Position numbers and translations under genes: made by a program. Positions 18,259 through 27,006 of a DNA stretch of 46,831 bases are shown here, one piece after another; the first letter of the stretch is position 1, and each line of letters opens with the position of its first letter. The stretch is from Opitutia bacterium (GTDB taxonomy: Bacteria > Verrucomicrobiota > Verrucomicrobiia > Opitutales > Seribacteraceae), in the NCBI GenBank assembly GCA_002730975.1, contig PCBO01000033.1, positions 1-46,831 of the forward strand, given 5' to 3'. Under the pieces are notes generated by a model. It was given only the letters and a program-made list of their open reading frames with translations, ran no database searches and was not told where the DNA came from.

Positions 18259-19197
18259 ATGACAAAAATAAATTTACCATCAATAACGGTGCTTTCGGGT
18301 GGAGTCGGGGAGGAACGAGAAGTCTCACTGGAGACAGGACAAGCTATCTCATCCGCCCTGCGTGATCGTTTTGTTGTCTGCTTGATAGACTTGAACCAAA
18401 CTGCTCTTCCACCCGATTTGGACGGTTCGGATACTGTTGTGTTTCCCGCTATTCACGGAACATTTGGAGAAGACGGGACTCTGCAGAGACTCCTGGATGA
18501 GCGCGGAGTCGAGTATGCTGGTAGCAGTTCCATCTCAAGCGAGCTTTGTATGGAAAAGCACTTGGCTAAAAATCGGGTCTGGGAAGCGGGTGTTCGAGTT
18601 GCGCCTGGCAGGTTCTTTCGTGATCTGAATGAGGTTTCCGCAAGTGAAGTGATCGCTACTCTCGGAAACGATTTGATCATAAAACCTACTGATCAAGGGA
18701 GCAGTGTTCGGTTGAGAGTCGTTAAAAGTGAACACGAATTGCAAGTCTTGCTCCCTGAACTGCCAAATGGAAACTGGTTGATTGAAAAACGAATTCGTGG
18801 TCGCGAACTGACGGTTGGTGTACTGCGTGGCAATCCTCTTGGAGTCGTGGAGGTAATACCGCTGGGTGGGATTTATGACTACGAACGAAAGTACCAGTCG
18901 GGACAGACTGAATATCGCTATCCCGCAGTTTTGCCTTGTGAAGTGGAAAAAGAGGTGAAAATGGCTGCCCAGACTGCCTTCGAGGTTTGCGGGTGCCGGG
19001 ATTTCGCTCGGGTCGATTTTATTGTTTGTGAAGATGGGCATTCACATTTTCTTGAGGTTAATACCCTTCCTGGACTGACGGAAACCAGTTTGCTTCCCAA
19101 AAGCGCATCCTGCGCAGGTTACGATTTCGGTCATTTGGCCAATGAATTGATAGAGCCGGCAATCGATCGCTTCACTCATCGCAGGGACTCCTATTGA
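18259..19197 (+). CDS. ddl: Ddl, D-alanine-D-alanine ligase
   Basis: 312 residues, ATP-grasp fold. Visible blocks are LSGGVGEEREVSLETG near the N-terminus, HGTFGEDGTLQRLLD, PTDQGSSVRL, and the metal-site strand FLEVNTLPGLTETSLLP near the C-terminus. It makes the D-Ala-D-Ala dipeptide used by MurF. The stretch 18202-18258 before it shows nothing notable. Confidence 0.93.
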   Translation: MTKINLPSITVLSGGVGEEREVSLETGQAISSALRDRFVVCLIDLNQTALPPDLDGSDTVVFPAIHGTFGEDGTLQRLLDERGVEYAGSSSISSELCMEKHLAKNRVWEAGVRVAPGRFFRDLNEVSASEVIATLGNDLIIKPTDQGSSVRLRVVKSEHELQVLLPELPNGNWLIEKRIRGRELTVGVLRGNPLGVVEVIPLGGIYDYERKYQSGQTEYRYPAVLPCEVEKEVKMAAQTAFEVCGCRDFARVDFIVCEDGHSHFLEVNTLPGLTETSLLPKSASCAGYDFGHLANELIEPAIDRFTHRRDSY

Positions 19198-19222
19198 AAC
19201 AATCTCGAAGCAGAATCTTATA

Positions 19223-20140
19223 ATGGCAATTACACGGAAAAAGAACTCCAATTCCAATTCCGACCGGAGTTGGCGTAATCTAGTTTCCCATAAACGTCGG
19301 CGCCCGATGTCTACCGTTGCTTGGCGACGTTCTCTTCTGGGTGTAGGGAAATTTCTTTTGATCCTCGCTATTCTAGGAGGTTCCGGATACGGAATTTGGT
19401 GCGGTCGCGAACACTTTCAGCGTAACCCTGGTCCTGTCGACCTGACGGGTCCTTCCCTGCCTGTCGACTCTTTGAAATACGCGACTGATGGAGTGCTGAA
19501 ACTTGCATCGATTAAGCGCATACTCCAAATCCCGAGAAAAGCCACTCTCATGGACTTAGATCTTAAGGATCTTCGAAGCAAATTGGAGAGCGAATCACAA
19601 ATTGCTTTCGCTCGAGTGCGACGTCGTTTTCCTTCTACTCTTCAAGTTGAAATCTCTGAACACAAACCCCTTTATCGGCTCTTTATTCGTCCAAAGAAAG
19701 GTGTTCCAATAATGTGGCTCGTTTCTGGTGCGGGCACAATTTATAAAGGAAAGGATTTCCGCTACTCTACTTTGCATGCCTTGCCTTATCTCAATCTTAA
19801 ACCCGGCTTGTTGAAGAAAGCTGAAAGGAACGGTTATCAAAGGATTCCGGAATTAGAGAATGTTTCGCCTCTTCTTGAAATTGCCCGGAGTGATTTTCCC
19901 GAACTATACCGAGAATGGAAGGTCGTATCTTTTCTTCGTCCTGAAGCTGATGAATCCGATCCCGATGCACATGTCCTTATTGAATCAAATATTGTCAAGA
20001 AAATGCGCTTCTCCCCTCGAGATTATCCGTCTCAACTTCGTCGCCTCAAATATCTTCTTCTAGAACCTGATTTTCAAAATAGCAGAAAAATTGAATCCAT
20101 CGACCTTTCTCACGGTCGCTCGGTTTTTGCTCGGTTATGA
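19223..20140 (+). CDS. ftsQ: FtsQ-like divisome protein
   Basis: 305 residues. A basic cytoplasmic tail of about 38 residues, a transmembrane helix at about 42-62 and a periplasmic POTRA-like segment (about 85-155, with ARVRRRFPSTLQVEISEHKP typical of FtsQ/DivIB) are visible. The C-terminal half is weakly conserved. FtsQ links early and late divisome proteins. The position between ddl and ftsA is the classical one. The start at ATG 19223 has no clear ribosome site. Confidence 0.85.
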   Translation: MAITRKKNSNSNSDRSWRNLVSHKRRRPMSTVAWRRSLLGVGKFLLILAILGGSGYGIWCGREHFQRNPGPVDLTGPSLPVDSLKYATDGVLKLASIKRILQIPRKATLMDLDLKDLRSKLESESQIAFARVRRRFPSTLQVEISEHKPLYRLFIRPKKGVPIMWLVSGAGTIYKGKDFRYSTLHALPYLNLKPGLLKKAERNGYQRIPELENVSPLLEIARSDFPELYREWKVVSFLRPEADESDPDAHVLIESNIVKKMRFSPRDYPSQLRRLKYLLLEPDFQNSRKIESIDLSHGRSVFARL

Positions 20141-20197
20141 ATATCTAATATTTGTCTGAAAACTAGCCCAAACCACTAAATTAAACTAAATTTGTCC

Positions 20198-21403
20198 ATG
20201 AGCAAGATTCTCGGAGCCGTAGAAATTGGAACATTAAAGGCCAAGGCACTGGTTGGTGAGCTTACTCCTTCCGGCGGTCTCAACGTCGTGGCCGCTGCAA
20301 GCGTTAGGAACGACGGAGTTCGTAAAGGCGAAATCGTCGATTATCGTAAGACTGCCTCTTCCGTCCATGCCGCGATTGAGGAAGCAGAGAGGGCCGCTGG
20401 TGCCAAAATCGACGAAGTTTACCTTGCTCAGACTGGGTCGCACTTGAGGGGCACTCAACTCCGTGGCAGCTCCTCCACCTCTGCCTCTGACAATCGTGTA
20501 GAGTTTTCAGATATCCAGCGCGCGTCGGAGGAGGCTAAGCTCAAGAAACCTGAGGAAGGTCGGTGTTTCGTCCATCATGTGCGTTCTCCCATTGTACTTG
20601 ATGATCGTATTGTCGAAGATCCCGTAGGTATGTGTGGATCGTCCATCGGTGTCGGATACTGGGCTATCGAAGGCGACAAAAATGCCATCCAGGAAACCGT
20701 TGACATCATTTTAGGCTACGGACGCTTAGGCATCGCCGAACTTTTTGTTTCTTCGATTGCCTCTGGAGCCATTGTGGCAGGGGCTGACCTTCAGCAGTCT
20801 GGTGTACTCGTCGTAGACATAGGAGCAGGGGTCACCGATTACGTCCTGTATCGGCACGGTCACGTTGCTGCTACCGGAGTAGTATGCGTGGGCGGAGACC
20901 ACATTAGCGGAGACCTTAGCATGGGACTTCGGATTCTCGAGCCTTATGCCGAGGATATCAAAATCGAGCACGGTAAGGCCATGGTTGATGAGTCGGACGC
21001 CAAAGAAGATGTGTGGCTTATTGGTAACAAGACGATCGGCGATCGCACCGTCTCACGGAAATCCATTTGCCAAGTTATCAACGCGAGGGTGGTCGAGCTT
21101 TTCGAAATCATTGGCAAGGAAATTGGCTCATTGCTGGATCCAGACATGGTCGCATCTGGCGTTTTGCTTACCGGAGGCGGATCTCTTCTTCCTGGAATTG
21201 ACCGTGTAGCGGAAAATGTCTTGGGGCTTCGCACGGAAAAAGCCTCTTTTCCTCCCGGGATCGATGGCGATCTCTCCCATCCTGGAAATGCCACTGTGCT
21301 AGGGCTCCTGCATTACGGTCTCAAGGACAGTGCAGTACATTCCGAAAACAATGAATGTGAAGGCTTTTTCCAAAAACTTGTTCATCTCGTCGGAATAAAT
21401 TGA
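20198..21403 (+). CDS. ftsA: FtsA, actin-like membrane tether for FtsZ
   Basis: About 401 residues from ATG 20198; an in-frame TTG six bases upstream is less likely. The actin-like ATP-binding elements are AVEIGTLKAKALVGE (phosphate 1), VVDIGAGVTDYVLY (phosphate 2, about 210-223) and LLTGGGSLLPGI (adenosine). The 1C domain lies at about 85-165. The last 13 residues (GFFQKLVHLVGIN) look like the amphipathic membrane-targeting helix typical of FtsA. FtsA binds the FtsZ tail, and the matching tail peptide is present in the next gene. Confidence 0.93.
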   Translation: MSKILGAVEIGTLKAKALVGELTPSGGLNVVAAASVRNDGVRKGEIVDYRKTASSVHAAIEEAERAAGAKIDEVYLAQTGSHLRGTQLRGSSSTSASDNRVEFSDIQRASEEAKLKKPEEGRCFVHHVRSPIVLDDRIVEDPVGMCGSSIGVGYWAIEGDKNAIQETVDIILGYGRLGIAELFVSSIASGAIVAGADLQQSGVLVVDIGAGVTDYVLYRHGHVAATGVVCVGGDHISGDLSMGLRILEPYAEDIKIEHGKAMVDESDAKEDVWLIGNKTIGDRTVSRKSICQVINARVVELFEIIGKEIGSLLDPDMVASGVLLTGGGSLLPGIDRVAENVLGLRTEKASFPPGIDGDLSHPGNATVLGLLHYGLKDSAVHSENNECEGFFQKLVHLVGIN

Positions 21404-21441
21404 CGGGTCTACTTTTACCGAAATCCAATCTTCAGTGACTC

Positions 21442-21469
21442 TTTAGAAACTTTAAGTAATAGATAAAAT
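21442..21469 (+). promoter_or_regulatory. Possible ftsZ promoter
   Basis: TTTAGA (21442-21447) and TAAAAT (21464-21469) are separated by 16 nt and resemble a sigma-70-type promoter (4/6 and 5/6 matches). They lie in the 84-nt ftsA-ftsZ gap, one of the longer gaps inside the cluster. The implied transcript would have a leader of only about 12 nt. This is a weak call. Confidence 0.3.
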
Positions 21470-21487
21470 TAGCTACCCATTACTCCC

Positions 21488-22777
21488 ATGTCTCAGCAAA
21501 CTATGTTCTCGTCCGGTTCCTTTCAATCTGATTCCAATTCCTCAGTGCGAGCCAAGGTCTTTGGTATAGGCGGTGCGGGGGTTAGCTTGGTGGATGGTCT
21601 ATGCCTTGATGGATTTGACGCTGTACGTACCATAGCGATTGATGTCGATGCGGATGTTCTGTCTGATTGCATTGCCTCCGAAAAGCTACCCCTTGGCCGG
21701 CGTCTTACACGTGGCTTGGGCACTGGCGGTGAAGTTTCCCTCGGTCGAAAGGCCGTGGACGAGGAACGCGACCTAATTCGAAAGAACCTCGATGGTGTGG
21801 ATCTGGTATTTCTTTTAGCTGGTCTTGGTGGCGGAACAGGAGGGGGTGCTGCTCCGGCCATCGCCAAGCTAGCTCGTGAATCTGGTGCCCTCGTGTTTGC
21901 CTTCACTCCATTGCCCTTCAGCTGGGAGAAGCAGCGTCACCAAATGGCGGACGACGCGCTTGCCGAGCTGCGCAAGTTCGCCAATGCCGTAATTCCTCTT
22001 CCCAACGACTCCCTCATTCAGATCGGAGGTGCCGAGGCAACTGCCCTCGAATGTTTTGCTCAAGCGGGTATGAACGTTAGTCGCGGAATTTCCGCCATTT
22101 GCTCCCTCGTCTTTCGCAAGGGTATGATTGACGTCGATTTCGCTCATCTTCGCAAGGCTTTCAGTCTCCGATCCGGTCGTACTCTTTTCGGTTATGGGGA
22201 AGGTCAGGGCGCCGATGCCATTAGGCACGCCCTGCGGGATCTTTTGCTTTGCCCCATGTTACATTTGCCCGATGTCTCACGTGCTGCCGACGTGCTCCTT
22301 ATAACCGTCAACGGCGGTCCTGACATGAACATGAATGCTCTTCAACAAGTGGCCAGCAGTATACGAGAGGAATTCAAGGCGGGGGAGCATGTCGTGTTTG
22401 GTGCCCATGTCGACGAGAACATGGGGGATCGCGTTGAAATTTGCGTGCTTGGCGCCACCGACCTCGAGGCTGGAATACCTGCTGCCGATATTGCCCCCGT
22501 CGCCGACTCCGTACTCACCACTTCTCCTAACGCCAGGAAACCGAAGTCCGTTTCACGTTCTCACGCATCGAAGCTCAAGCGTGATACAGCCGCTGCCAAG
22601 AAAAAAGCCAAAAAGCAAAAGGTTGCCGGGCCAGACCCTGCCGACCAAGAATTTTTCGATTTCATGCAGACCGAGAACCAACGCGGAATCTTCGGCGATC
22701 AAGCAAAGAGAAACCTATACGACGGGGAAGACCTCGATGTGCCCACCTACTTGCGACGACAGTTGCGTATTGAATAG
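21488..22777 (+). CDS. ftsZ: FtsZ, tubulin-like division GTPase (divergent active site)
   Basis: 429 residues. The GTPase domain begins at about residue 22 (KVFGIGGAG), the signature is GGGTGGGAAP at 114-123, and the nucleotide contact region ADEERD-like AVDEERDLIR is at 89-98. The T7 loop reads GMIDVDFAHLRKAF at 212-225. A Lys-rich linker (about 355-395) leads to the C-terminal peptide DLDVPTYLRRQ (415-425), which matches the FtsA-binding tail. Two active-site regions depart from the family: the second Thr of GGGTGTG is Gly, and the T7 loop has Asp215 for Asn and His220 for the catalytic Asp (Asp212 in E. coli). FtsZ forms the division ring on the cytoplasmic membrane face. No second ftsZ or tubulin is in the window. 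Confidence 0.92.
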   Translation: MSQQTMFSSGSFQSDSNSSVRAKVFGIGGAGVSLVDGLCLDGFDAVRTIAIDVDADVLSDCIASEKLPLGRRLTRGLGTGGEVSLGRKAVDEERDLIRKNLDGVDLVFLLAGLGGGTGGGAAPAIAKLARESGALVFAFTPLPFSWEKQRHQMADDALAELRKFANAVIPLPNDSLIQIGGAEATALECFAQAGMNVSRGISAICSLVFRKGMIDVDFAHLRKAFSLRSGRTLFGYGEGQGADAIRHALRDLLLCPMLHLPDVSRAADVLLITVNGGPDMNMNALQQVASSIREEFKAGEHVVFGAHVDENMGDRVEICVLGATDLEAGIPAADIAPVADSVLTTSPNARKPKSVSRSHASKLKRDTAAAKKKAKKQKVAGPDPADQEFFDFMQTENQRGIFGDQAKRNLYDGEDLDVPTYLRRQLRIE

Positions 22778-22793
22778 CTTGCCGATCAGTTGC

Positions 22794-22819
22794 GCGTGGT
22801 GTTTGATAGTGCACTACGC
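22794..22819. terminator. Possible terminator hairpin between convergent ftsZ and ankyrin gene
   Basis: GCGTGGTG (22794-22801) pairs with CACTACGC (22812-22819) with one G-U pair and a 10-nt loop, in the 51-nt gap between two converging genes. There is no U-run on either side, so factor-independent termination is doubtful. Confidence 0.3.
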
Positions 22820-22828
22820 TAAACGATT

Positions 22829-25303
22829 TCAAGGTCGTCCGAGTTCCCAGCCAGTCCGGCCGCCGTGGGAGCGAATGTAAGCGGCGGCGTCGGTATCCTC
22901 GTTGGCTACATCTACGGGGGTTATGCCCTCGGGTCCGTAGCGGGCGTTGATCTCTATGCCTAAGGAAAGGGCTTTTCGGATGAGGGATTTCTTTCCTGAA
23001 AAGGCAGCTCCGTGCATGAAGGAATAGCCTTCCTTGGCTGGTAGGGTGGGGTCGGCCTTGCGTTCGAGGAGGAAATCGACCATGTCCTCGCGACCTGCAA
23101 CGGCGGCGAGGATCAGCGGGGTAGCCCCGAATCCGTCGCGGGCATTTACGTCCTCGCCCTTGTCGAGGAATTTCTTGACCGCTTTGAAGTCGCCGAGGCC
23201 GGCGGCGACATGGAGGGGATGGTTCACTTTTACGCCAATTTGGCGGAGCATGTCGAAAATTGGCTTGTGGCCGCCTGCGGCTGCGAGTTCGGCGAGGCTG
23301 GTGCCGTGCTCGTCCTTGGCATGAGGATCGGCGGAGAGCGCGAGAAGAATCTCGAGGGTTTCCTTTTCGCCACGGAGGGAGGCGGTCATGCCAGGAGTTT
23401 CGCCCTCGTCGGTGCGTGCATTTACGTCGGCTCCGTTTTCAAGAAGTACCTCCAGCACCTGTAGATTTCTTCCCCATGCTGCGCTGTGGAGAGGGGTGGA
23501 GTCGTGGCGTCCCCTGGCATTGGGGTCGCCGCCTTTCTTAATAAGGTATTCCACGATGGCGGGGTTTCCCTTGTAGGCGGCATAGTGCATGGGCGAGTGG
23601 CCGAAGCGGTCTGGGGCGTTGATGAGGACGCCCTCTTTGATGGAGGCGACCACTGCAGACGGGGTGTTTCGACCGATAGCGAGGAACAGCTTGTCGTTGA
23701 AGCGGTCTATTATCTCCTGGGCCAGATGGCGCCCGAGGATTTGCCAACCGTCGCCCTCCTTGTCGCGAAGCTGGATAACTGCCTTCAAGTCATCCAAGTT
23801 GCCGGTGACAGTTATGCGTTCGCCCTCGTCGGTCAAGTCGAGGGTTTTCAGGAGGTCGAAGGTGAGTGGACCGGCGTCGCGGATCGATCGGGAGAGAGAG
23901 CGGAGGTTCACCTCGGCGGCAACGGGATGCTTGGCGAAGGTTTCGCTTCGGTTCTTGGAGAGGCGATTGAGCGGACGTCCCGCGGTAGCTTCCCTTCGGT
24001 ATTCAGGAGTGCTGAGCCAGAGGGCATCTTTCTTCCGAGTAAGCCCCAAGCCGTTATAAGCGAGAAGTGAATCGAGAATGCCACCTACGTTGGCTTGGGC
24101 GAGGAACTGGCCGAGGGAAAAGTCTGATTCGACGCCTATGCCTAGGAGCATGCCTGGACTGGGCAAGGCGGGAGGGCTCTCGGGTGCTCTAGATGGTTGC
24201 CCTTTGCGGAAGGATCCGAGGGCAAGGGCGAAGTGACCAGAGGGGGAGGCAAGGAGATCATCGACGGAATCTTGGAGAGCGGAAATGGCACTTCCTTTCG
24301 ATTCCTCTCCTTTTTTCTTTTCGGGCGCAGCAGCTCCCAGCAGTTGGGCGAGTATGGCTCCTGTGGTGAAACGCATGTCCTTGGGGTCGATTGACAGTCC
24401 CGCCACGATGGGAGCGTCTCCCGGGAGGAGGTCGACAAGTTGTGCGGGGAGACCGTTGGCCTCTTTTCCCTTTTTCGCGGGATTGGCTTCGGGATCTTCG
24501 ATTTCAAGGATGAAGCGTCCTGGGTACGATTTTAAACGTGCGGCCAGTTTGCGTTCCAAAATGGGTCCGATGGCGGGCAACATTCCTTTCCACTGGTCGG
24601 ATGGCCAGTAAAGGCGTGCGAGCTTGGCGAACCCTTCGCCATTTACGTATAGATCGACATCTCCCGACTTTCCGAGATGCTTGGCAAGAGGCTTGGGCAA
24701 ACTATCGGTGGGCTTTTCCAAAAGTGATTTGGCTACTTCCTCTACGCGGTCCGATGGATCAATCGGGTTTCCCGGTGAGGGAGCCACGCCGACGAAGGCT
24801 ATGACCGAGCCTTTAATTGCGAGACCGATTGACTTGCCTGTGGCGACATAGGCGACGAATCCTTTGTCCTTGCGCATCCGTAAATTGGCCTTCTTCGCGA
24901 AGGAGGCCAGACTGGCTGCCACCTTTTTCTTGTCCTTGGCGAAAAATAATGCGCCGAACGCAAGGTTGTCGTCCTTGGCATGCCCACCGCGAAGAAAGAG
25001 TCGAGCGGGCACTTTCAAATTGAGACCTGTGGCATTGGGGTCTTCGAGGATGGGTGCAACCTCGGGCAGAATCTTTTCAGCCCATTTCAGAATAGGTTTC
25101 CACTCGTCGGTGTTTGCGTAATCCGATTTTTCGAGGATGTTTCCCAAACGGACAGAGGCCACTACATAGGCGTCCTCAGGTATCCATTTGGCCGTGCCTT
25201 GGAGAGCGGCAACTGCGTGAGAGCAGGTGCAGGTCAAGGCTAGGGCCATCCACAAAGGCCGGATTTTTGATGTTCGGATTTGCTCGTCGTATTGTTTGTG
25301 CAT
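22829..25303 (-). CDS. Exported protein with C-terminal ankyrin repeats
   Basis: 824 residues. A signal peptide (about 1-33) ends at AVAAL. Residues about 38-560 form a region I do not firmly recognise; its opening WIPEDAYVVASVRLGNIL recalls DUF3352/DUF4836-like surface or periplasmic proteins. Residues about 565-824 hold seven to eight ankyrin repeats with typical cores (TPLHSAAWGRNLQVLEVLL, ATPLILAAVAGREDMVDFLL). Ankyrin repeats bind proteins; in bacteria they are often cytoplasmic or secreted effectors, so an exported copy with a large unknown domain is uncommon. It is a single-gene unit, convergent with ftsZ and divergent from riboflavin synthase. Function unknown. Confidence 0.8.
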   Translation of the reverse strand: MHKQYDEQIRTSKIRPLWMALALTCTCSHAVAALQGTAKWIPEDAYVVASVRLGNILEKSDYANTDEWKPILKWAEKILPEVAPILEDPNATGLNLKVPARLFLRGGHAKDDNLAFGALFFAKDKKKVAASLASFAKKANLRMRKDKGFVAYVATGKSIGLAIKGSVIAFVGVAPSPGNPIDPSDRVEEVAKSLLEKPTDSLPKPLAKHLGKSGDVDLYVNGEGFAKLARLYWPSDQWKGMLPAIGPILERKLAARLKSYPGRFILEIEDPEANPAKKGKEANGLPAQLVDLLPGDAPIVAGLSIDPKDMRFTTGAILAQLLGAAAPEKKKGEESKGSAISALQDSVDDLLASPSGHFALALGSFRKGQPSRAPESPPALPSPGMLLGIGVESDFSLGQFLAQANVGGILDSLLAYNGLGLTRKKDALWLSTPEYRREATAGRPLNRLSKNRSETFAKHPVAAEVNLRSLSRSIRDAGPLTFDLLKTLDLTDEGERITVTGNLDDLKAVIQLRDKEGDGWQILGRHLAQEIIDRFNDKLFLAIGRNTPSAVVASIKEGVLINAPDRFGHSPMHYAAYKGNPAIVEYLIKKGGDPNARGRHDSTPLHSAAWGRNLQVLEVLLENGADVNARTDEGETPGMTASLRGEKETLEILLALSADPHAKDEHGTSLAELAAAGGHKPIFDMLRQIGVKVNHPLHVAAGLGDFKAVKKFLDKGEDVNARDGFGATPLILAAVAGREDMVDFLLERKADPTLPAKEGYSFMHGAAFSGKKSLIRKALSLGIEINARYGPEGITPVDVANEDTDAAAYIRSHGGRTGWELGRP

Positions 25304-25398
25304 GTGATTTCTAACTCTTCAAGTTAACCGGCGTTGCGGTGGGGTCAAATTTTCTTTCGAGGTTGCGTTTTCGTTTTTGGGAGGAAAAGAACAAAAGG

Positions 25399-25995
25399 AT
25401 GTTCACGGGTATCGTCGAAAACATGGGCATCGTTGTTTCCTTTACCGAGGAAGAGGAAGCTTGGCGTCTCGTGCTTGAATTACCCTTTGTCGAAGGTGGC
25501 GGATTGAAGCCCGGTGATAGCTTGGCGATAGACGGTTGCTGCCTGACAGTGACGGAACTGTGCGGACAGAACGCTTCTTTCGATCTGTTGGAAGAAACCC
25601 TCTCGCGAACCACTTTCGGTAGCCTTGCCACAGGTGACAAGTTGAATCTTGAACGTTCCTTGGCTGCGGATGGGCGACTGGGCGGGCATTTCGTGACCGG
25701 GCATGTCGACGCCACGGGTGATGTCCTCATTTTTGAGGAAAGGGGGAAGAACATTTACCTCCAGGTTCGGGCCCCCGAGGATTTTTCGCACTACTTGGTG
25801 GACAAGGGAAGCATCGCAGTGGATGGATGTTCGCTTACCGTGTGCGACGTACAGCAAGACCTGTTTGCCGTTTGGCTAATACCGCACACGCTTTCGCTGA
25901 CTTCCCTTGAATCGCTCAAGGTGGGCGATCTCGTGAACTTGGAGTTCGATCTTTTGGCCAAGTACGTGGAGCGTATTTCGAGCCGTGGTCAATAG
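25399..25995 (+). CDS. ribE: RibE, riboflavin synthase alpha chain
   Basis: 198 residues with the invariant N-terminus MFTGIVE, which fixes the start at 25399; an upstream in-frame ATG at 25339 would add 20 unconserved residues. Two lumazine-binding repeats of about 95 residues are visible, with SLAIDGCCLTVTE in the first and GSIAVDGCSLTVCD in the second. It dismutates two 6,7-dimethyl-8-ribityllumazine molecules to riboflavin. GGGAGG and AAAGG lie upstream. No FMN riboswitch fits in the short gap before it and no other rib gene is adjacent. Confidence 0.95.
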   Translation: MFTGIVENMGIVVSFTEEEEAWRLVLELPFVEGGGLKPGDSLAIDGCCLTVTELCGQNASFDLLEETLSRTTFGSLATGDKLNLERSLAADGRLGGHFVTGHVDATGDVLIFEERGKNIYLQVRAPEDFSHYLVDKGSIAVDGCSLTVCDVQQDLFAVWLIPHTLSLTSLESLKVGDLVNLEFDLLAKYVERISSRGQ

Positions 25996-26013
25996 TTAGT
26001 TGCTGGGAGCGCG

Positions 26014-26991
26014 ATGACAATGGACTTGGAGGATGGAGCGAGAGCGGTGCTGGAAGAGTTGAAGCGGCAACGGCAAGAAGGCGTGGATGCAGTCTACTTG
26101 GAGCAAGAAACGATAGACGGTCTGCGGACGGCTATGGGGTCGATGGAGGCAAAAGTTTCTTCCGCCGTAGTCCCGGAAGCGAAGCCGGAACCCAAGCCTG
26201 CACCGAAACCTATACTGGAATCTGCTCCTGAACCGCCCGTTCCGAGCAATCCGGCGCCTCTCGTCGAAGTGGCTGAAGTGAAACCGAAGCCAATTGTAAA
26301 ACCCGCTCGGAAAGCGGAATCCTCAGGACCCTCCGTTTTGCCGTCTCCTCCCGAGGTGAACTTGCCGGACGGCGACCCGGAGAGTCGCATGTCTTGGCTT
26401 CGCGACTTGGTGATGGCTTGTCCCACCTGTAACGCAAACCTGAATCCCGGCGCCAAAGTTGTGTTTGGAGTAGGCAAGCCGGATGCCGACGTCTTTTTTT
26501 GCGGGGAAGCTCCGGGCAATGACGAGGAGATGGAGGGGGAACCCTTTGTCGGAGCAGCGGGACAATTGCTGGACAAGATAATTTCCGCTACGGGCTTGAC
26601 CCGCGATGTGGTTTATATCGGCAATGTCATGAATTGGCGACCACAGCACGATCAAGCCTTTGGCAATCGCCCACCCACGGAGGAGGAAACGAATTTTTGT
26701 CTACCCTATCTAAAGGCCCAGTTGGAAGTTGTGCAACCAAAGGTGATCGTGGCTCTTGGTCGAACCGCCGCCAATGCCTTGGTTCAACCCGATCCGAGTG
26801 CCAAGATGGGAGATGTTCGAGGTCGATGGTGGGAATTCGAGGGTGTGCCCCTGATGGTCACCTATCACCCATCTTATCTCCTACACAATCCAAGCTTGAT
26901 TGGCAAACGTCGAGTGTGGGAGGATTTCTTGCTCGTGATGGAACGTTTGGAGTTGCCAATTTCCGATAAGCAACGAGGCTTTTTCGAGTAA
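26014..26991 (+). CDS. Family-4-like uracil-DNA glycosylase
   Basis: 325 residues. The N-terminal 110 residues are a helix followed by a Pro/Lys/Glu-rich linker. The glycosylase domain follows, with GEAPGNDEEMEGEPFVGAAG (motif 1 region, about 164-183), NRPPTEEETNFCLPYL, PKVIVALGRTAANAL and the C-terminal TYHPSYLL motif. Family 4 enzymes remove uracil from DNA and hold a [4Fe-4S] cluster on four Cys. Here Cys136 and Cys139 (CPTC) and the Cys of FCLPYL are present, but the usual KCRPP Cys is Trp208 (NWRPQ). The start is supported by GGAG six bases upstream. An 18-nt gap to ribE suggests co-transcription. Confidence 0.87.
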   Translation: MTMDLEDGARAVLEELKRQRQEGVDAVYLEQETIDGLRTAMGSMEAKVSSAVVPEAKPEPKPAPKPILESAPEPPVPSNPAPLVEVAEVKPKPIVKPARKAESSGPSVLPSPPEVNLPDGDPESRMSWLRDLVMACPTCNANLNPGAKVVFGVGKPDADVFFCGEAPGNDEEMEGEPFVGAAGQLLDKIISATGLTRDVVYIGNVMNWRPQHDQAFGNRPPTEEETNFCLPYLKAQLEVVQPKVIVALGRTAANALVQPDPSAKMGDVRGRWWEFEGVPLMVTYHPSYLLHNPSLIGKRRVWEDFLLVMERLELPISDKQRGFFE

Positions 26992-27006
26992 TAAGGTATT
27001 TTCGGG

